DNA of 64,000 nt. It comes from Tetranychus cinnabarinus (taxonomy: Eukaryota; Arthropoda; Arachnida; Trombidiformes; Tetranychidae). Positions 13,015 to 23,428 of this stretch are shown piece by piece (within the stretch, counting starts at the first letter, position 1; each line of letters starts with the position of its first letter). Made by a program: the position numbers and the translations under genes. The stretch spans positions 1,674,001 to 1,738,000 of the forward strand of contig WHVY01000008.1 in NCBI GenBank assembly GCA_022266195.1. Direction: 5' to 3'. A model generated the notes under the pieces. It was not told the DNA's origin and did not search any database. It worked only from the letters and a program-made list of their open reading frames with translations.

Positions 13015-13932
13015 ATGACTTCGGAAAGATATAGTTTTTCTCTAACCACCTTCAGTCCTTCTGGAAAATTGGTTCAAATTGAATATGCCTTGGCTGCTGT
13101 TGCCTCTGGAGCAAACTCTACTGCTATTAAAGGTTAGTTTTTTAGATTTAATTTTTGATCTGTTCTTTAATTTCATTGGTTTCATCTTAATCAACAGCTT
13201 CAAATGGAGTAGTTCTAGCTACGGAAAAGAAACAAAAGTCTATACTTAATGAAGAGCATAGTATTTTCAAAATAGAAGCAATCACTGAACACATTGGAAT
13301 GGTTTATAGTGGAATGGGACCTGATTATCGTCTTTTGGTCAGGAAAGCTCGCAAAATTGCCCAAAAATATCAATCAATGTACGATGAACCTATTCCAACA
13401 TCTCAATTAGTTCAACGGGTTGCCTACATTATGCAAGAATACACACAATCAGGAGGTGTTAGACCATTTGGTGTATCTCTGCTTATTGCTGGCTGGGACA
13501 AGAATAAGCCTTCATTGTTCCAATGTGATCCCTCGGTAATTTTTATTCTTTCATTCCTATTCTCTTAGTATATGAATTAAATTAATCATCTGTTAAATAT
13601 TTTTAGGGCGCTTATTTCGCCTGGAAAGCTACCGCTTTGGGTAAAAATCATGTCAATGGAAAATCATTCTTGGAAAAGCGGTATGTTTTATCATTTGGTT
13701 ACTTCATTTGAATATAAAACTCATCAATTTTCATTTTAATTTCTTTCAATGGCATTACAGGTACAGCGAGGATCTTGAATTGGAAGATGCTATTCACACA
13801 GCTATTCTGACTCTTAAAGAAGGATTTGAAGGCCAGATGACTGCTGATAATATAGAAATCGGTGTTTGCGATAAAAAAGGTTTTCGTCGACTAACCCCTT
13901 CAGAAGTTCGTGATTACCTGGCTAGTATTTAA
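13015..13932 (+). CDS. PSMA2: Proteasome subunit alpha type-2
   Basis: Four exons (13015-13132, 13198-13535, 13607-13680, 13761-13932) stay in frame and give 233 residues, against 234 in human PSMA2. This is a structural, non-catalytic subunit of the outer ring of the 20S proteasome. The start RYSFSLTTFSPSGKLVQIEYA is the alpha-subunit signature. GVRPFGVSLLIAGWD and DPSGAYFAWKATALGKN are further family blocks; the second is split by intron 2 after DPS. The C-terminus has the usual Glu-rich helix and a DKKGFRRLTPSEVRDYL tail. The gene is convergent with Polycomb, 215 bp away. Confidence 0.97.
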
Positions 13933-14147
13933 TTTTTTTAATCATTAAACTTTTGATAAAGATCAATTATCCTTTATTCTCTAATTTATACAAAAAGGTA
14001 ATAACCGTTATTTAGAGAGTAAAATGTTACTTTAAATCGAACATTCATTGAAAACGATTTTATTAAGTTGATAATTTCTTTTAATTTATATATTTGACAT
14101 AATTTTAGCATAATTCCATTTTATTTCCGCGGGAATTTGTTATAGTT

Positions 14148-15056
14148 TTAAGGGTTAATCTTTTTGACTGAAGATGCATTACCAGGTGAGACTCGGATTG
14201 GTGGTAATGGTACATCAGAAGGTTCCGTGGCAACAGCGATACTTTTCTTGGTCCTTTCTCTGAAAAACCCATGAAGAGTTTTGCATTCTCTCACAGTTAT
14301 GGTCATATCATTAGCTGTGACATCAGTAATTAATATCTGGTCAACAAGCTTATTTTGCTTTTTCCAGAAATCAGGAGGGGGTGAACAGTTACGCACTGTT
14401 TTCTCACTAGAAACATGATCACTATTATCATATGATAATTTTCTTTTATATTTTTCTTTTTCCTCAATTTTTTTATCTTGACCTTTTTCTGATTTATTAT
14501 TATCAACTCCACCAATTGAAGATGATACAGATGTAGAGTTACCAGTAGTTGCAGTGTTCACGGGAGTCGATAATGCCGCAGTTGCCATACTATTACTAGT
14601 AACTCTACTGCTTTGTTTACTCACATCTTTCTCTTTTTCCTCTCGTTTTCCTTTCTCTTCTCTTTTCTCTTTATCCTCTTTTTTATCTTTATGTGAATTA
14701 CTATGATGATCATGATGATGGTGTAAATGCGAATTAGATGAAGTCTGTTGGTGATGATGATGGCCTGAGGAAGAATTGTAACCTTCATTTTGAGCTTGCT
14801 CAAAGGCTTGTATTAACCTTTCGTCCAATATGTTTTCCTCGGGTTCCCATGTATTGTGTCTAGGTGAATAGTCCTTCCATTTTACAAGATATTCGGTTTT
14901 ACCTTTCTTACTCCTTTGTTTAAGAATACATTCGGCTGCGTATACGCGGTCACCAACTGAAGACAGCTCCATCTCTTTTTCACGGCGTAATAGGTCAGCA
15001 TCACTTTTATTAGTACTCATCGGAACGGATGATTTGTTCAACTGTTTACTTTTCAT
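14148..15056 (-). CDS. Pc: Polycomb chromodomain protein (CBX2/4/7-type)
   Basis: A 302-residue frame on the minus strand. A chromodomain lies at residues about 37-87 (VYAAECILKQRSKKGKTEYL, then WEPEENILD), the H3K27me3-binding module of PRC1. Likely aromatic cage positions are Tyr39, Trp60 and Tyr63. Residues about 100-245 are His-, Lys/Glu- and Ser/Thr-rich linker. Near the C-terminus ITDVTANDMTITVRE followed by HGFFRER matches the Polycomb repressor box that binds RING1, which separates Pc from HP1. The frame is open upstream of the chosen ATG (15056) but only with non-ATG codons; a second ATG 12 codons later could also serve. The gene appears to have no intron in the coding part. The adjacent gene at 15905-16822 is derived from its linker. 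Confidence 0.93.
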   Translation of the reverse strand: MKSKQLNKSSVPMSTNKSDADLLRREKEMELSSVGDRVYAAECILKQRSKKGKTEYLVKWKDYSPRHNTWEPEENILDERLIQAFEQAQNEGYNSSSGHHHHQQTSSNSHLHHHHDHHSNSHKDKKEDKEKREEKGKREEKEKDVSKQSSRVTSNSMATAALSTPVNTATTGNSTSVSSSIGGVDNNKSEKGQDKKIEEKEKYKRKLSYDNSDHVSSEKTVRNCSPPPDFWKKQNKLVDQILITDVTANDMTITVRECKTLHGFFRERTKKSIAVATEPSDVPLPPIRVSPGNASSVKKINP

Positions 15057-15904
15057 AATTTTGGCTTTTCGTGTCTTTCCTATTTTTAACGTTAATAATG
15101 ATAAAATTACAAGCAAAGATAAGCCTCAAAATAGGCTTTCCTATTAAACAATACTAAAATAATACGGCGCACAACAAAAATACTTGTAACTCCTTAGTGT
15201 TGACAGTTTTATAAGATTGGCAAACAGGTAATATTCAGGCAATCAGAAAAAGGAAGAACAAGGCAAGATAGGGAAAGAAGAGAAAGAAAAATGAAAAAGA
15301 TGAAAACAAGTTATGTTGATAGTTTAGTTGATTGTTGCTATCAAGATAATTAAATATGTAGCCAACATTTATTGGCTTCTAGATGTAGAACAGGTATCAC
15401 AAGCAGTATTGCTTTAAAACAGGTGATTCAAATTAAATCATCTTTCCAGTTGATAATTAAAATAAAACCAATTTATAAATAAAAAAAAACAGACCAAATT
15501 TTATAACTTTCAGTGAGGATTTAGTTTATGCTCACCCCGCTAAGAGGAAAGTAGATTTATTGGCGCAATTTTCAAGCACACTCTTCCGGAAATAAATGCG
15601 AGATGAAAATTATAAATTGAACAAATTTATTGGTAATTGATAACTATACATTGTCCATTTTAAATATTGATGCATTGATTTAATGTGATCATCGATAGTT
15701 AAATTAATTTTTTTCACTTAAGCTCATGCCAATTCATGTTTTTACAGTTTAACACAGGATCGACTTATTAACTACAGAATTGTAAATCAATTAAGTAAAT
15801 TTTAAGTCTTACAAACATTGAAATCCTAGAAAATTAATTGATACAAAAGTCCTGTCATTCGATCTGATGACGTTTTAATCTCAAAAATAAGTTGAAAATT
15901 TCGA
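15057..15904. other. Intergenic between Pc and the Pc-linker gene
   Basis: No gene seen. The part near 15840-15900 may be decayed sequence homologous to the end of Pc, because the match of the upstream gene to Pc continues a little past its stop codon. Confidence 0.5.
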
Positions 15905-16822
15905 TCAACAAGGTTTATCCTCTTCTTTAATGGATTCAGGAGGCGGTGAACAGTTACGTATTGTTTTTTCCCTAGAAACATGTTCAGTATTGTCGAATGA
16001 TAATTTTCTTTTTAATTCTTCTTTTTCTTCGGACTTTATGTCTTGATCTTGTTGTTGTTTAATATCAAAAACTCCTTCACATGGTACAATTGAAGCGCTG
16101 TCAGTGGTTTCAGTCTCTGGAGGCGATAATGTTGCAGCTTCAATACTATCACTAGTAGCTTTACTGCTTTGTTTGCTCAAGTCTTTCTCTTTTTCTTCTT
16201 TCGTTTCTTTGTCGGAATCCTCTTTCTTATGTTCAGTATTATCGTATGATAATTTTCTTTTTAATTTGTCTTTTTCTCCGGACTTTATGTCTTGATCTTT
16301 TTGTTGTTCAATATCAACATCTCCTTCACATGGTACAATTGAAGCGCTGTCAGTGGTTTCAGTCTCTGGAGGCGATAATGTTGCAGCTTCAATACTATCA
16401 CTAGTAGCTTTACTGTTTTGTTTGCTCAAGTCTTTCTCTATTTCTTCTTTCGTTTCTTTGTCGGAATCCTCTTTCTTATGTTCAGTATTATCGAATGATA
16501 ATTTTCTTTTTAATTTTTCTTTTTCTTCGGACTTTATGTCTTGATCTTTTTGTTGTTTAATATCAACAGCTATCAAGTTTGTAGATTTCCTGGCAACTTG
16601 CAGTCTACCTTGTCGTTTTGTCTTCACAAGTTGTTTCTTTACCTTTGCTACATAATCTTTGAATAATGGAGTTGTCTCCAAGTTGATGGGAAGATCAAAT
16701 ATTCCATTGAAGGTGTTTGAGACAAAATCTTCATCTATGGCTTGGTTATCAAAGGTAGATATAATCTCGTTAGCAGAGAGGTGAGTTGACAAGACATTCA
16801 CTGTCAATTTCTCTTGACTCAT
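15905..16822 (-). CDS. Repeat protein derived from the Polycomb linker
   Basis: A 305-residue single-exon frame starting at ATG 16822. Residues 1-90 (starting MSQEKLTVNVLSTHL) are not recognised. The rest is about three copies of an 83-residue unit with the pattern KLKRKLSFDNTEHKKEDSD, then SKQ-SKATSDSIEAATLSPP. The last unit runs into REKTIRNCSPPP, which aligns with the linker of the neighbouring Polycomb protein (KRKLSYDNSDH, then SEKTVRNCSPPP). There is no chromodomain and no repressor box. Two units are close to identical in DNA at a 249-bp spacing. It is charged and probably disordered. A function cannot be assigned: it may be a young gene, or a decaying duplicate kept open by in-frame expansion. 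Confidence 0.7.
   Translation of the reverse strand: MSQEKLTVNVLSTHLSANEIISTFDNQAIDEDFVSNTFNGIFDLPINLETTPLFKDYVAKVKKQLVKTKRQGRLQVARKSTNLIAVDIKQQKDQDIKSEEKEKLKRKLSFDNTEHKKEDSDKETKEEIEKDLSKQNSKATSDSIEAATLSPPETETTDSASIVPCEGDVDIEQQKDQDIKSGEKDKLKRKLSYDNTEHKKEDSDKETKEEKEKDLSKQSSKATSDSIEAATLSPPETETTDSASIVPCEGVFDIKQQQDQDIKSEEKEELKRKLSFDNTEHVSREKTIRNCSPPPESIKEEDKPC
16081..16579 (-). repeat. 249-bp coding tandem repeat
   Basis: Two nearly identical 249-bp units, for example the block at 16081-16190 repeated at 16330-16439. The length is a multiple of three, so the frame is kept. A third, more diverged unit follows on each side in the protein. Confidence 0.9.
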
Positions 16823-18241
16823 TTTTGGCAGCTTATTGGATGATAGCTTAAACTGAGCGTCTTTACAACCTCAATTTGTTGTAAACAAAATTAAGAAGAA
16901 ACTATAGTTAATTTACTAATTAAAACACATTAATTAAAGAGTTAATTTAAACACATGACAACCGCAAGTTTCACTTCTGCGCAAGATCGCCATGCAATAT
17001 CATTCAGCGCGAATTTCAGTTTGACAGTTTTTGAGTGATATTTTGAAATAATATCATTGTTTTCATAAGTTAAATTATTTGAGTTGCCAGTATAGTATTA
17101 ATCAATAGATTATAAACTAAAAAGAACTCAAAATTTTGATGAATTGTGTAGAAAAGTAAAAGTAATTTTTTAGCTGCGTGGCTAATTGGCAATTTTTGAT
17201 TAATGTTAAAAATTGATTGTGTGGTTGTGCTTTTAAACGGCAAAGCTCATGAAGGTTAAATTAATAACCAATCCTACAGAGGTTTTTGTGGTAACTCGAT
17301 TAATTTACAATTAATTTTAATTTACATTTACTCCCCACTGACAATCCTTGAGTATTTAGCTATCAATGTGACAATCAAAGTGTCAGAATTTTTAAAGGTG
17401 ACAAAATATGTTTATTGGTTAAAATTTTGGTGATAAATCAAACGAAATGAAGAGGAAGGTAAATGGTTAAAGCGTTAATTTTACATCTATTAATGGTACA
17501 AAAGTAAATACAATGTTTTTCATTGATGAGTACAATTAGTTTGTTTACAGCATTTTATGTACACAGGTTTTGTCAAATTCAAACTACATTTAATCATTCA
17601 GCGATTTAGTTCAATTCACTGAATCCTTGATTCTCTTGATTTTGTTTGACTGGCTTGAAGATTATTCCTTTGATCATTTATCCTCGAAGCGATTGAACAA
17701 TTGAACGAGGAAAGGAAATCTTTTCGTGAAAATCTCTTGGAAATGACATTGGAAATTGAATTCAATGATTTAGTTGAACATAAATTGTGAGTTGATGAAA
17801 GCAGTTAAAAAATACATTGGTTACAGTGGTTAAACTTTTGGCATGGACATCACTTCAACGGTAACAATGTCTGTGAAGGAAAATAAAGAGAGAGAAAACA
17901 TGATTAACCATTAATTGATCTAATTTATCATTAATTTACATGAAGCTGGTGAGCTATTAAAGCACAAATATAGCTTAATGATCAAGCAGCATGAAATAAT
18001 GTTGAGACAACTAATAAGTGACAAGAAATGAAAAGCATCAACAAAAGCCTAACAGTAATACAAAATTGGTTAGAAAGCAAATGAATAGTGAATAAAGTGA
18101 AACAAATAAAGCGTATTGTGAAGCAGCATTAAATTGAAGCAAATTTTGATGATTAATAAATTAACTAGCTAATTATTATGGAGGTAAACAAGTTGATTTA
18201 GCAAATTAAAGCAGCAAAATAATGGATAAATCATTTGATTT
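16823..18241. other. Intergenic, upstream of Pc-linker gene and 3' of SLC10 gene
   Basis: No clear gene. A 39-codon open stretch ending near 17791 on the plus strand has a coiled-coil-like Glu/Leu/Lys composition but no start or convincing splice sites. The rest is AT-rich. Confidence 0.5.
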
Positions 18242-21200
18242 TTACCAGTAACCAGATTCACAATCACTATTGATCATAGGATCACCATCTTCTGGTTCAG
18301 TCATGGGTAAACCAGAGAATTGGGTTTGAACTGTGAAACAATAATAATCGGTCAATATTGAAGATAATGATGGAAACGATCAAATTAACTGTTAAATCAT
18401 AGATAATCGAGATTTTCAAGATACTTTGTTGAATTGTAATAACTTACAAAAATGTTCACCTGAGTAAAACTCTTCAATTATATTGAAGATTGTGCTATTA
18501 ATCACAGTAAAGAACCAGGTAAAATCAGTAAGAACTTACTTTTATCCCGATTCGATGGGATATCATCATTGATGTAAACCTTTTTACCAGCAAGATGTTT
18601 ATATGTTTGATAAACGACAGCCATCACAACACAAACACCGAGCATAGAGAAGGCATAAAGGAATGGGAAAAGCCAAACTTTCCGTAATTGCTAAAGATGG
18701 AAGTAGAAAGGAATTAGTAAGATTCAGACAAATCATCAACTATTGAATTTCGTAAACTAAATGATTACCTCGAATGGATAAGATAGAGAAACAATGGCCA
18801 AAGCAGTTCCAACATTTTGAACTCCACATTCAATAGCAACAGTCCTTCGAGAGGCATATGGAAGTGAAAAGATTGAAGCACAACTAAAACCTAATGCAAG
18901 CCCAAGAACAGGTAATGCTACTTCGGCGACATATAGTTTAGCTGGAATATCATCGAAAATATCGGGGAAAATCATGACTTCCAAAGCTTCACAGATAATG
19001 ATGATCAGGAAACCGGCAATACTACCAAACTGGATAGGTAAGAGTAGAAGCGGAATTAATAACTATTGAAGTTATTCAATTTATTGACCAGGACTTACTT
19101 TGGTTAAAAATGGAGCGACTTTTGGCCATTTCCAGAAGACAATCATTCCGAAGAGAACTGGAAGTGTTAGGAAGAACAGTGAAGTTGTCATGTTAGCGTA
19201 AGGAATAACAATTGTATCAGATTCAAGGGATCGTCCATAGAGCCAGATATTGAAAGGCATCATCACAAGAGCCGCGATTGTGGACATGGAAGTCATTGTA
19301 ACACTAAAAACAGATATTGCACTCACAATTATTCAGTTAATGGACTTGAAATTCATTAATTACCTTAATGAGACATCGCCATCACAGAAAAACGTGAATA
19401 TATTGGAAGTAACTCCTCCTGGACTTGAGGCCAAGATGAGGAGACCAGCAGCATGTAAAGGATCAATATCAAGTACATGCACCAAACAGTAAGCTGAAAA
19501 CGGTAACAATAAAAACTGACTGATCATTCCAGTCAATATTCCGTATGGTCTGCGAACATGGTTCCAAACCTAGAAACATTAAGATGTTTTCAACAATCGA
19601 ACGAAATTAGTACTCATTTTGTAATATTGCAAGTAGAGGAAACAAATTGATGAATTAAACCTTTCACTCAGCTAGCAAGACTATGATAATTTGAGCGATC
19701 ATCTTAAAATGATCAATTCAACCAAGAAATATTTTTTTATTTAAAATAATTAGTTGAAATTTTTAGAAATATCAATTCAAAGCAAACTGAACAATTGAAC
19801 AGTCATTATTGTATCAGATTTGAATTGGATGAAAAAAGTACATTTCTGACCTTGCCTTTACTGTAATACAAAAGGAACCTTAAAATCAAAGGGAGACGAG
19901 ATTTTTTTGTGTCTGTAAACTGTATTGACTGGTACTTGGGATGTTACATTATGATGAACACCATGATTCCGATTGAACATTTAACAGGACAAGGTCGATT
20001 AACCAAAATCCGATTAACCAGCTTTCAAACGGAAAACAAGACAAAAATTAACATCATTGACCCGCTCTCAGCTTCCTGATGTAATACTCAGCAACTTTAA
20101 TCAGATTTCAATCTATGATTTAGATAATTCAATTGATTCGGTTTATTGATTAATCTTGATCATTCATTTGTAATTAATAAAAAACACTTTTGCTTTTACC
20201 TGTAAAAAATCAACTCAAATCAACCTTTAACCGCATTATTGTTTAAAAACAATTTTGATTCTCTAGATTTTAGGATAAAGCCGGGATTAACCTTTAATTT
20301 TTCCTTTTGTTTTTGTTATTTCCTTCATTTAAATTAACACTTTACTGGTCACTCAATTAGTATGTAAATTAACTAATAATCAATCAGATAACTATTCAAT
20401 TAAAGCAAATCTTTGCGCATTTAAGTTTGCCTGAGAAATCTCTTAACCAGTTTTGTCGGTCAAAAAAACCTCAACACAAACCTTTAAACCGTTTTCATTG
20501 TAGATCACAATGGATTTCATTTTTAGTAAACTTGACCTTTCATTGAAGCTCTCAACAAATTAACGCCAATTAATAACCAATCCGAACAAATAATCAATCA
20601 AATTTGGTAAATTAAAAACACTATTAAACCAAGGCAGAACAAATTGTCAAAACTAGAGATGAAAAGCTCAGCATGCATTGCATACTAGTCTTACAGAGTT
20701 AAACAAACAGATTTAAATTTTGTTGACCATTGATTTGGTTCCTTCCTAAACTAAAAAAACATTTTAACATTTGGTTAGTTTAAATCATCTTGATCAGTGC
20801 AACAATCAAAAATCGATTCCCTAAATCAAAACATGTTGAAGCTACTTCTAGCAATATTGATCATCAGTGTTAATTTATTGAAAGCTGAGTTTAAATTTCC
20901 AAGTGAACAAGATTTTGATTTTGTCGAAGATTTGATTGACCAATGGAAAGGTGAAAGACAATTAAAAAGTGAACCCAAAGGGATTGTTAAAATAGGCTCT
21001 TATGCTCCATCATCAACTCGCCTCGTTGAATCAGTTGACTCAGCTTATCCAGAAGGATATTACCAACAACCACAAAATCATGATCTAATGAGTGTTAAAC
21101 AATATCAACCTGAATCTCAATATTCAAGTGTCAACTCTTATGGTCAACCAATGGTACATTTAGCCTATCCTGAGCCCAACTATTACCGTCCCCATCCTCA

Positions 21201-23428
21201 TCAAGTAACTGATCACCATTATTATCATCATAGCCATGGAGCACACCACCATGAAGCAGACGATCATCACAAACATGAAAAAGAAAGTTCTACTTCAACC
21301 AGTCAACCAATAGTCCGTCAACAAACAGTTGACACTGCTCAAAGAGTCGTTCAATACGTCCCATTAGCAGTCAATCCTAGACAAACAAATCGCAGTCCAA
21401 CTACAAGTCCCTGGTTATGGTCGTTGCTTTTCATTATCATCTTTCCAACACTTTTAGGAGCCATTTTGCTTCCATTGGCTTTGGTTTTCCTAACCAATGT
21501 TGTCTTTGTCTTGTTAATGCTTCGTAATAACAATCAGGCAACAATCATTCCTAACAATCAAAATACACTTAAATCACGCTCATTAGTTGATTCTTTTCAC
21601 TTGGATGAAGAAATGGTTAACTTTATATTTAAACTTATTCGTAAAGCAGACGCAATTTATGGACAATCAAGTCTCTATTGAAATATATTTCATTGGACAT
21701 TTCCAACCAGTTCTTAACCTTTAAAATAAAGCTGAATGAAGGTCCATCATGAGACAATGACAATTATTAGACAAGTTGATGAACGTGTTAATGGTAATTT
21801 TAAGGTCGTTAATCAAATAAATTATCTGAACAATTTCAGCCAAATGGTTAAACCAGAGTATAAGATGATATAATAAACCTGCAACTGAATACACTGAGTT
21901 GACTTGTAACTGTCCAAGGACTTGAGATCGTTTCACCATCAAGGTGAACATTAAGTGTTAACTGTTTAAAGGTAGAAGCCAATTAAGAAATTACAATTTG
22001 TAAATAATAGTGATATTAATATAATATTCTGTCTACTGTTTTTTTCGGTCTCAATGTTGATAAAATAGTGAAAAAGATGATTTCAAGAAAGATTGAAAGA
22101 GGCCAAGAATATTAAAGATTTGGTTAATTGTGATTGTTTAAATTCATTTCTGGTTTCAATTTAACTTCCTAATCCTTAATTTGGTTCTCGGTGAGGGTCA
22201 GGTTATTCAACGTTCATTGGTTATTTCATTAATGTCTAAAATGGTGGTCAATCTTAATCTGAGGTAACTTACAAAAACCTGGTCAATGAAAACCAAAAAA
22301 TATCTGCTTTACTTAATTATGTTAACTTTTGTATTTATTTGAATTTAAATTAAAGACGCTTTAATTGTGCAGTTATTTGTTCATTTCGATCTACAATTTA
22401 TATTATCAATTTTACTGTTCAAGTACCGTTTATCACTTTCAACATTGGTCTACCATGTTAACCGTCTGTGGAAACTTCGAACTACTGTTGGCTCAAAATA
22501 ACCATAATTGTGTGAGAGTCACCCAACAATTTGTTTGAAAAATAAATTGCCTGTAAATGCAATCATTTTTACAGCAAATTTAGAAGAAGAATCAGAGAAA
22601 TTCAAATGTAAAAATGCTTGAAAAGGAATCAACGAAAATCGATTTAGCATTGAATTGCTCATAAAACGCAAAGACTTACAAGTTTACCTAATAATGATGT
22701 CTAAAGCGAAACATGTTGGGACGTAAGCAAAAAAATTGCTCTAACAATTCCCGGACTTGAAATACCCAGTTGATTGTGATGAGGATCGACCGGCCCTAGG
22801 TTTGATTACTCTCTCAACTTATCAATTAAAAATAGGAATCATAAACTTCCAACAAAACGGTGGCTCTTCGTATTTAAAATAAGGACTGAATAAGACTTTT
22901 AGAGGAGTAAAAAAGCCCAAATGTAAGAAATAATTGGACATCAAAGCATTTGAAATACTTCAACCTAACAATTTGACTATTTACAAGTTATCTAATCAAA
23001 TAGCTGTTAATTTAAATAGCACCGACCTTCAAATTTGATGCTAAAAATGAATCAAACAATGAAAATCAAATATCGATTGGAAATGATTAACATAGGATTT
23101 TGGTTAAAAATAAAGCAAAGCGACCCTTGGCTATAACAATGGATACTTGAGATTATTGTTGCTTTCATAATTAAGATTTATTCTTAACTTTAAATCTTAT
23201 GATCTAATGGACAATTTACGATTAACTTACTTCTTCCAATGTAATTGAACATCCCATGGCAAACATGACTGCAACAAGAAGAGTTGTGATCAAGTAATCA
23301 TGAATCGTTTTCAATAGAGGAGGTCCGACTGGAGCAATGGCCATAGTCCGAACACTTTCCGAGGCATTGAGAAGGGCCGATGAAACATTTAATAAAGATG
23401 ATTCAGTGAAGAAACTAGGATTGGACAT
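18242..23428 (-). CDS. SLC10-type sodium/bile acid cotransporter family protein
   Basis: Six exons on the minus strand: 23231-23428, 19364-19569, 19099-19303, 18769-19029, 18540-18690, 18242-18330. They stay in frame and give 369 residues. The protein is a multi-pass membrane carrier. Family blocks seen are MFAMGCSITLEE, SPGGVTSNIFTFFCDGDVSL, TSMSTIAALVMMPFNIWLY and ECGVQNVGTALAIVSL; the SPGG and ECG..QN blocks are the two cation-binding crossover regions of SLC10. The N-terminus carries several NxS/T sequons (NVSS, NASE) and no signal peptide, as in the family. Intron 1 is 3.66 kb and holds an antisense gene. A possible micro-exon lies at about 18450-18475. Substrate cannot be told from sequence; SLC10 members move bile acids, steroid sulfates or unknown organic anions. 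Confidence 0.9.
20833..21681 (+). CDS. Secreted or membrane His-rich protein nested in SLC10 intron 1
   Basis: A 282-residue single-exon frame from ATG 20833, lying antisense inside the first intron of the SLC10-type gene. I do not recognise the family. It begins with a signal peptide (MLKLLLAILIISVNLLKA), continues with a Tyr/Pro/Gln-rich region, has a His-rich patch around residues 130-155, and a strongly hydrophobic segment of two adjacent helices at about residues 195-235 (starting WLWSLLFIIIFPTLLGAIL). The remaining C-terminus is hydrophilic (SRSLVDSFHLDEEMV). Composition and length suggest a real protein, perhaps cuticle- or surface-related, but that is a guess. Confidence 0.75.
   Translation: MLKLLLAILIISVNLLKAEFKFPSEQDFDFVEDLIDQWKGERQLKSEPKGIVKIGSYAPSSTRLVESVDSAYPEGYYQQPQNHDLMSVKQYQPESQYSSVNSYGQPMVHLAYPEPNYYRPHPHQVTDHHYYHHSHGAHHHEADDHHKHEKESSTSTSQPIVRQQTVDTAQRVVQYVPLAVNPRQTNRSPTTSPWLWSLLFIIIFPTLLGAILLPLALVFLTNVVFVLLMLRNNNQATIIPNNQNTLKSRSLVDSFHLDEEMVNFIFKLIRKADAIYGQSSLY

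Noticed and set aside
16104..16544. Two nearly identical 63-codon plus-strand frames
   Set aside because: They are antisense shadows of the 249-bp coding repeat.
22780..22830. Locally GC-richer stretch resembling a tRNA end
   Set aside because: No cloverleaf, no box A, and no proper box B could be found.
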